From assembly GCA_964616825.1 (NCBI GenBank), contig CAZTSX010000007.1:68089-132088 (forward strand): DNA of 64,000 bases, in the 5' to 3' direction. The translations under genes and the position numbers were made by a program. The notes beneath the pieces are model-generated. The model saw only the letters and a program-made list of their open reading frames with translations, did not search any database and was not told the origin of the DNA. Position 1 is the first letter of the stretch; every line of letters starts with the position of its first letter. Below, one piece after another: positions 59,265-64,000 of the stretch. Source of the stretch: QYOJ01 sp964616825 (GTDB taxonomy: Bacteria; Bacteroidota; Bacteroidia; Bacteroidales; FEN-979).

Positions 59265-61121
59265 CTATTTCACGACCATCTTTTTGGTCACCGATGTACG
59301 GTCAAGTGTAACAGTATAGAAGTACACTCCGGTAGTCAGTTGAGATCCGTCAATTGTGAATTGGTGCGTTCCGGCATTGACATGCCCATATTGATAATCC
59401 ATCACTTTCTGGCCAACGACACTGTAAACCCCGAGGGATAGATTCCCTGGTTGAGTTAGTTTCACGGTTACCCTTGACCTGTCGGCCATTGGGTTGGGAT
59501 AGTTCTGGGAAACCGTAAAGCTGACCTTTGATTTCTCTTCAACACCCTGGGGCCAGAGAAGAATATCAGCCTTGGGAATTTCGGAAAAAGTGATGTTGTT
59601 GTTTGTGATAGCGACCTGTCCCTGTGCTCCACTTGATCCTTTGAGGTAGGTACCTGCTTCAGGGTCATCCTGGAAGATGAAAAAGATATTATCGGTCGTT
59701 GAACTTGCCACAGTTGCATATACGCATTCACTCCACGTATAGAGGAAATCGTCTGTTACCCAGGCGATTGTATCTCTCCAGGTAGTTCCGCCATCATCCG
59801 ATGCCCGGGCATAGATATGACGCAACATAAAGTTATTTACATCCAGGAGTGTGGTTACACCTGACCAGAATGCAAATACCTGGTTGAAATCATCCACCAC
59901 GAGTGACGGGATGCTGCTAAATGAGTTGTAATAATAGGCCAGTTGCGTTCCGTCCATTCCCCATACCCCATCATCAAGTATCCAGCCGATGTAATTCCCA
60001 TTTGTCATCAGGGTAGCTGAGTCAAGTTCCTGAGGCATTTCCGGCATGTCCTCGTTCCAATAGAGTAGGCCATCCCTCCAGGGGAACCAGTATTTAGCTC
60101 CGGATTCATCGCCATTTGATTCCTGATAACCAAAGATGACATGTACTTTGCCATCCGGTCCGATAGCTGCTGCGGAGTTTCCATCGGAACAACGGAAGTT
60201 ACCTGTGGTATCTCCTCCTGTCCAAGTGTCAAACGGGCAATCCCAGATAATTGTCTTGGTCCAGGTATCCCCGTTGTCAGTCGATTTCATGATAAATTCG
60301 TCCATCCAGTTATCTCCAACCACAAAGGCCAGAGTTTCGCCCACGGGTTGTGCCCAGGCATATGAATCGCCACCATATGCGATGTATTCAGGAAAAGCCA
60401 TTCCGTCAAGCTGTTCCCAGCCATCCCATGTCGTGCCACCATCAAGAGAACGATTGTAAATCAGGGCGCCGTCCAGGTCATTCCACACAGTGCCACCATT
60501 ACCTACAGGGGATGTCAGTGCGATGACATGCACATTTTGGTTATAGTCACCATTGGTAACCATGCGACACCAGAGCAGCCCGGCAGCACCTGTAGGTCCT
60601 GCCAGTTCGGTTTGTGTCCAGTCACCGGTGCCTTTGTTCTCTCTCCTGTTTACATATAACGGTTCCGTTGCGGATGAGTGCGCTACAACAATCTCGCCAT
60701 TAGGTCCGAGAGGAGCATACGCGGGCCAACCCGTTCTGTTTGCCTCAATCCCTTCAGAAGGTTGAGGGCCCCAGGTAGTGCCATCGTAATAATTGTAGCC
60801 AGTTCCTCTTGTGGTATAGGCATTGTCGTGTGACATTGTCGCAACACCAGCCATTGTTCCATCTTCATACCTGTAAAAACGTTCTTCCTGGGTGGAGTTG
60901 GTTTGGAGGTCATACAAAGTCTGCATGATGACCTCATCTGCCAGCGTGGCTTTTGACGAGACAATCGTATTCGAGGCCTGAAGACCAATAATGTCTCCGT
61001 CAATTTGCATGACTGGCATGGGTGCTTTTATGTCTCGATTTGATTTCACACTGGGCGTCGATTGAGCCAGTGATGAGAGAGCAAATCCGACAGCGATAAC
61101 AAACAGTAAAATCCTTTTCAT
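59265..61121 (-). CDS. T9SS-exported Asp-box protein, tandem paralogue 2 of 5
   Basis: A 618-residue paralogue: signal peptide to ~19 (ALSSLAQ), YDLQTNSTQEERFYRYEDG, Asp-boxes RSLDGGTTWDGW, KSTDNGDTWTKT and RASDDGGTTWRD, core WDCPFDTWTGGDTTGNFRC. The sorting domain runs from SQNYPNPMADRSRVTVKL to VTKKMVVK. It is bounded by terminators on both sides (after itself at 59175-59221 and after its upstream neighbour at 61209-61243) and has its own TATCTTTG promoter, so it is an independent unit. Confidence 0.9.
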   Translation of the reverse strand: MKRILLFVIAVGFALSSLAQSTPSVKSNRDIKAPMPVMQIDGDIIGLQASNTIVSSKATLADEVIMQTLYDLQTNSTQEERFYRYEDGTMAGVATMSHDNAYTTRGTGYNYYDGTTWGPQPSEGIEANRTGWPAYAPLGPNGEIVVAHSSATEPLYVNRRENKGTGDWTQTELAGPTGAAGLLWCRMVTNGDYNQNVHVIALTSPVGNGGTVWNDLDGALIYNRSLDGGTTWDGWEQLDGMAFPEYIAYGGDSYAWAQPVGETLAFVVGDNWMDEFIMKSTDNGDTWTKTIIWDCPFDTWTGGDTTGNFRCSDGNSAAAIGPDGKVHVIFGYQESNGDESGAKYWFPWRDGLLYWNEDMPEMPQELDSATLMTNGNYIGWILDDGVWGMDGTQLAYYYNSFSSIPSLVVDDFNQVFAFWSGVTTLLDVNNFMLRHIYARASDDGGTTWRDTIAWVTDDFLYTWSECVYATVASSTTDNIFFIFQDDPEAGTYLKGSSGAQGQVAITNNNITFSEIPKADILLWPQGVEEKSKVSFTVSQNYPNPMADRSRVTVKLTQPGNLSLGVYSVVGQKVMDYQYGHVNAGTHQFTIDGSQLTTGVYFYTVTLDRTSVTKKMVVK

Positions 61122-61170
61122 AAAGTTTTGGGTTTAAGTTTAACAAATATTGAATCCAATGCTTCTTCTG

Positions 61171-61178
61171 CAAAGATA
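61171..61178 (-). promoter_or_regulatory. -7 promoter element (TATCTTTG) for paralogue 2
   Basis: Perfect TAnnTTTG on the minus strand, 49 bases before the ATG at 61121. Confidence 0.6.
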
Positions 61179-61208
61179 ATAAAACTATATAACTTCAAAA
61201 CAAAGAGG

Positions 61209-61243
61209 CAAAAAAAGAGGCCCTTTATTGAAAAAAGGCCTCT
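61209..61243 (-). terminator. Rho-independent terminator after paralogue 1
   Basis: Seven-bp stem (AGAGGCC / GGCCTCT) with 14-base loop, then seven T on the minus strand. Confidence 0.85.
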
Positions 61244-61262
61244 CAACGTGATACACAATCGG

Positions 61263-63128
61263 TTAGTCAACAATCATCTTTTTTGTTACGGATTGGCCAT
61301 TCGCATTAATAGTATAAAAATAGACACCTGACCTGAGCATACCGGCATCAATCTGCAACGGATGTGTTCCAGGCAATAACTCCCCAAAATCACGAAAATG
61401 AATCATTTGCCCCATCGTATTCGAAATAGTGGCCGTAATGCTTGCACGTTGTTGAAGGGAAATGTGCAATTTGGCTGCATCCCGGACCGGATTCGGGTAA
61501 ATAGCGGAAACCGAGAAGTGGTACTTTTCCGTTTCGTTAATCCCCGGCATTGGCTGAATAAGCAGGTTCTTGTCAGGATTGATGAACATAATATCATTAT
61601 TTGTTATTGAAGTCTGGCCCTGTGCACCTGAAGAACCCATCAGATACGTGCCTGCTTCCGGATCAGCCTGGAACAAAATAAATAGTTTATCCGTACTGTT
61701 CTGGGCCATACTTGGATAAACACATTCACTCCAGGTGTATAAAAAGTCCGCGGTAATATCAACAATCGTATCACGCCATGTCTGACCTCCGTCGATTGAT
61801 GCGCGACCAAAGATATGACGAAGCAGATAGTCATTAGGATCAGTCAACGTTGTCACACTCGACCATACAACGAACAGATTATTGTAATCATCGGTTATGA
61901 TATTTGGGTACGTCGACATAGACATGTAATAATAGGCCAGTTGAGTTGCTTGCATTTGCCATACCCCGGGATCCTGAAGCCATCCGATATAATTCCCATT
62001 TGCCATTAACGTTGCTGAGTCAAGTTCCTGGGGCAGTTCCGGCATGTCTTCGTTCCAGTAGAGAAGGCCATCCGTCCAGGGGAACCAGTATTTAGCTCCG
62101 GCTTCATCGCCGTTGGCCCGCATATAGCCAAATACTACATGTGCTTTCCCACTATTGTCTAGCTGAACCGTGGAGGATCCGTCGGGGCAATTGAAGTTTC
62201 CTGTGGTATCACCACCTGCCCAAAGATTGAACGGACACGACCAGATCACTGTTTTTGTCCAATTATCGCCATTATCGTTTGATCTCATGATGAACTGATC
62301 GTACCAGTTATCGCCGGTAACGAAACACAACGTATCCCCATGTGGTTCGGCCCAGGCATAGGCATCGGCTGAAAAGGCAAGATATTCCGAATCATCCATC
62401 CCATCCAGAATTTGCCAGCCATCCCAGGTAGCACCTCCATCCAGTGAACGGTTGTAAACGAGTGCACCGTCAAGACCCTGGTAAATGACTCCACCATTTG
62501 CCACAGGTGCAGTCAGGCACAGGACATGCAGGTACATGTTATCAGGGGGGGTTGAAATCATCCTTGACCAGATCATCCCGGAGGCGCCCGTTGGTGGTGG
62601 TATAAAACTTTCAGTCCAGGCCCCACTACCTTTTGTTGGCCTGGTGTTCAGAACCAATCCCTCGGTTGCACTCTGGTGAGTTATGATGGCTTCACCACCA
62701 GCTCCCCACGGACATACAGAGGGCCAACCGGTTCTCACAGATTCAATGCGTGCTGCAGGCTGCGGGCCCCAAACTGACCCATCGAAATAGTTATATCCTG
62801 CACCACGATCAGGAAATGCACCTCCAATATCATGTGATAATGTTGTGGTAGCACTGATCGTTCCGTCGGGAAACAGAAACAGTCTGTTCTGCGGAGCCCC
62901 GTTAGTTTGGAAGTCATAATTAGTCATGGCAACAATAGGATCTTCCATTGTTCCCTTTGTGGATACAATTCCATTGTACACTGCAGTACCAACAACCGGA
63001 TTATTAACCCCCTTAACAGGTTTCAACTCTTTGATTTGCTGTTTATCTTTTGGAAAAACAGGTTCGATTTGTGCGACCAGCTGGAAGCACAAACCAATAA
63101 CTAAAAGAAGTGTAAAAATCTTTTTCAT
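61263..63128 (-). CDS. T9SS-exported Asp-box protein, tandem paralogue 1 of 5
   Basis: A 621-residue paralogue, first in transcription order: signal peptide to ~20 (CFQLVAQ), YDFQTNGAPQNRLFLFPDG, Asp-boxes RSLDGGATWDGW, RSNDNGDNWTKT and RASIDGGQTWRD, core WSCPFNLWAGGDTTGNFNC. Its sorting domain is the most divergent in the set (SAIYPNPVRDAAKLHISL to VTKKMIVD). It has its own promoter with TTG and TATCTTTG separated by 20 bases. Confidence 0.9.
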   Translation of the reverse strand: MKKIFTLLLVIGLCFQLVAQIEPVFPKDKQQIKELKPVKGVNNPVVGTAVYNGIVSTKGTMEDPIVAMTNYDFQTNGAPQNRLFLFPDGTISATTTLSHDIGGAFPDRGAGYNYFDGSVWGPQPAARIESVRTGWPSVCPWGAGGEAIITHQSATEGLVLNTRPTKGSGAWTESFIPPPTGASGMIWSRMISTPPDNMYLHVLCLTAPVANGGVIYQGLDGALVYNRSLDGGATWDGWQILDGMDDSEYLAFSADAYAWAEPHGDTLCFVTGDNWYDQFIMRSNDNGDNWTKTVIWSCPFNLWAGGDTTGNFNCPDGSSTVQLDNSGKAHVVFGYMRANGDEAGAKYWFPWTDGLLYWNEDMPELPQELDSATLMANGNYIGWLQDPGVWQMQATQLAYYYMSMSTYPNIITDDYNNLFVVWSSVTTLTDPNDYLLRHIFGRASIDGGQTWRDTIVDITADFLYTWSECVYPSMAQNSTDKLFILFQADPEAGTYLMGSSGAQGQTSITNNDIMFINPDKNLLIQPMPGINETEKYHFSVSAIYPNPVRDAAKLHISLQQRASITATISNTMGQMIHFRDFGELLPGTHPLQIDAGMLRSGVYFYTINANGQSVTKKMIVD

Positions 63129-63170
63129 TATACATGTTTTTAGTGAATAAACTTAACCAACAATTATTAA

Positions 63171-63178
63171 CAAAGATA
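63171..63178 (-). promoter_or_regulatory. -7 promoter element (TATCTTTG) for paralogue 1
   Basis: Perfect TAnnTTTG on the minus strand, 42 bases before the ATG at 63128, with TTG 20 bases upstream as a possible -33 box. Confidence 0.65.
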
Positions 63179-63230
63179 GAAGACAAATTGGCACAATGCA
63201 ATTTTTAATTATAAAAATCGACGACATGAT

Positions 63231-63255
63231 CCTTAAATTCCCTGAAGGGGACTTA
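63231..63255 (+). repeat. G/C-run palindromic element, worn copy
   Basis: CCTTAAATTCCCTGAAGGGG plus ACTTA, followed by a second palindrome CTCCGGAG. Related to 13192-13217 and to the elements around the DUF559 gene. The 63129-63542 gap otherwise holds the paralogue 1 promoter, an 11-mer array and the next promoter. Confidence 0.75.
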
Positions 63256-63286
63256 AGGAATCCGACTCCGGAGGGGAGAGGTTTGA

Positions 63287-63400
63287 TTAGTCGTTCCTTA
63301 GTCTTTGGTTAGTCGTTGGTTAGTCGTTGGTTAGTCTTTCTTTAGTCTTTGGTTAGTTTAGGTTCGGTTTAGCTTTAGTTTAGGTTTAGTCTTTGGTTCG
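63287..63400 (+). repeat. 11-mer tandem array TTAGTCKTTGG, six units plus degenerate tail
   Basis: 63287-63352 holds six units in perfect phase (TTAGTCGTTCC, TTAGTCTTTGG, TTAGTCGTTGG twice, TTAGTCTTTCT, TTAGTCTTTGG). 63353-63400 is a degenerate T/G-rich continuation. Confidence 0.9.
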
Positions 63401-63451
63401 TTTTGGATTCGTTTTTGCTTGAGTAGGTTATCTGAATTTTTTTTAGGATTC

Positions 63452-63484
63452 TTTGTCATCTTGGTACCACATTTGTTAACTTTG
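63452..63484 (+). promoter_or_regulatory. Promoter: TTTG, 21 bases, TAACTTTG
   Basis: TTTG at 63452-63455 and a perfect TAnnTTTG at 63477-63484, 58 bases before the ATG at 63543. Confidence 0.6.
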
Positions 63485-63542
63485 CCTATTCCTGTAACTT
63501 TTTGATACAGAAAGCAAAATAGAGGATAAACAGGGAAAGGAC

Positions 63543-64000
63543 ATGAAAATTATCCCTACAATTATATTTATCCTTTCAGTCCCTTTTTTTTGTTTTCCCC
63601 AGGGAGAGTTCAACAATTGGTATTTCGGGCGCCATTGCGGAATTACATTTAATAGTGGAGTGCCGGTTTTTTTACCCGGGAATCCAATAAATACTGGTGG
63701 GAGGCTTGCGGAAGCGTCAGTTTCTGATTCTTCCGGCAATCTTTTATTTTTTTCAAATGGCCGGAAGATATGGAACCGCAATCTGTGGGAAATGCCAAAT
63801 GGCTTGGGATTACTTGGAGGGGAGATAGTGAGTCAGGTTATGGCTGTTCAGGATATCAGTAATCCTAATTTGTATTATTTATTCACTGTGCACCATAGGC
63901 CACTCACCGGTACTTCTGATACATTAGTAGGATCTTATTATTCGTTGATTGATATGCAACTGGACGGAGGTTTGGGTGATATTGTGCCCGGAATGAAGAA
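63543..64000 (+). CDS. Secreted protein of the gliding/T9SS surface type, N-terminal part only
   Basis: The window ends after 152 codons. A signal peptide (IIFILSVPFFCFPQ, to ~19) precedes GEFNNWYFGRHCGITFNSGV, GRLAEASVSDSSGNLLFFSN, KIWNRNLWEMPNGLGLLGG and YYLFTVHH. This is the usual start of large Bacteroidota surface proteins that end with PKD domains and a gliding-motility-associated or T9SS type B C-terminus; the end is outside the window, so the export type cannot be confirmed. It is divergent from the Asp-box cluster. Confidence 0.8.
   Translation, partial: MKIIPTIIFILSVPFFCFPQGEFNNWYFGRHCGITFNSGVPVFLPGNPINTGGRLAEASVSDSSGNLLFFSNGRKIWNRNLWEMPNGLGLLGGEIVSQVMAVQDISNPNLYYLFTVHHRPLTGTSDTLVGSYYSLIDMQLDGGLGDIVPGMK

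Noticed and set aside
53467..63128. Five tandem copies as an assembly duplication artefact
   Set aside because: The copies differ clearly in sequence, signal peptides, tails and intergenic DNA, so they are true paralogues.
63287..63400. Possible CRISPR array
   Set aside because: Units are only 11 bases and directly adjacent, with no unique spacers and no cas gene.
1..64000. Insertion sequences, phage genes, reverse transcriptase or integrase
   Set aside because: No transposase, integrase, phage structural protein or reverse transcriptase was recognised on either strand; the mobility signs are limited to short repeats and small orphan genes.

Overview
The window is from a Bacteroidota genome, probably an anaerobic or microaerobic Bacteroidales-like lineage. 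The evidence is gliding ABC transporter genes (gldF, gldG), many type IX secretion (T9SS) type A C-terminal sorting domains, TonB-dependent receptors with an N-terminal carboxypeptidase-like regulatory domain, and many perfect TAnnTTTG promoter elements, most of them about 20-50 bases before start codons. No rRNA or tRNA gene was seen, so taxonomy below phylum is not supported. A run of 100 N at 52352-52451 is flanked on both sides by the same 55 bases, so this is an assembled scaffold, plausibly a metagenome bin.

Layout. 1-3327 (minus): gldG (cut by the window edge), gldF, SAM hydroxide adenosyltransferase. 3372-13188: housekeeping genes (phoH, purC, SPFH protein, saccharopine dehydrogenase-like, cinA) with a small glycan module (DegT aminotransferase, unknown Cys-motif protein, initiating sugar transferase) and a four-helix-bundle gene set between inverted octamer arrays. 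13287-19544: tripartite heavy-metal RND efflux operon led by a His/Cys-rich small protein. 19643-21945: a T9SS hydrolase with a Cys nucleophile elbow, a higBA toxin-antitoxin pair with a perfect 19-bp operator palindrome, and a decayed T9SS tail. 22106-27682: a co-oriented block of membrane, transglutaminase-TPR, winged-helix, lipoprotein and DsrE proteins. 27730-34699 (minus): three metallopeptidases and a regulatory-domain protein. 34920-38950: rpmB, a surface pair including a TonB receptor, and a DUF559 nuclease gene. 39023-48833 (minus): C69 peptidase, reductive-dehalogenase-like membrane Fe-S protein, rocD, a T9SS protein, a TonB receptor, a UbiD decarboxylase. 49020-51129 (minus): ccmB-ccmC-ccmD-ccmE, without ccmA. 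51277-63128 (minus): a double beta-propeller lipoprotein, then five tandem paralogues of a ~620-residue Asp-box protein exported by T9SS. 63543 onward: start of another secreted protein.

The most unusual theme is repeat ecology. Short tandem arrays with periods of 7, 8 or 11 bases, and G/C-run palindromes, occupy many intergenic gaps. Some have entered genes: cinA and a ubiD homologue carry in-frame insertions of 24 and 21 codons, and two other genes take their last codons and stop from repeats. The DUF559 nuclease gene sits between inverted arrays of the same palindrome found elsewhere in the window, an arrangement reminiscent of REP sequences with RAYT transposases. The four-helix-bundle gene is similarly enclosed. 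These are hypotheses from one window and need genome-wide counts.
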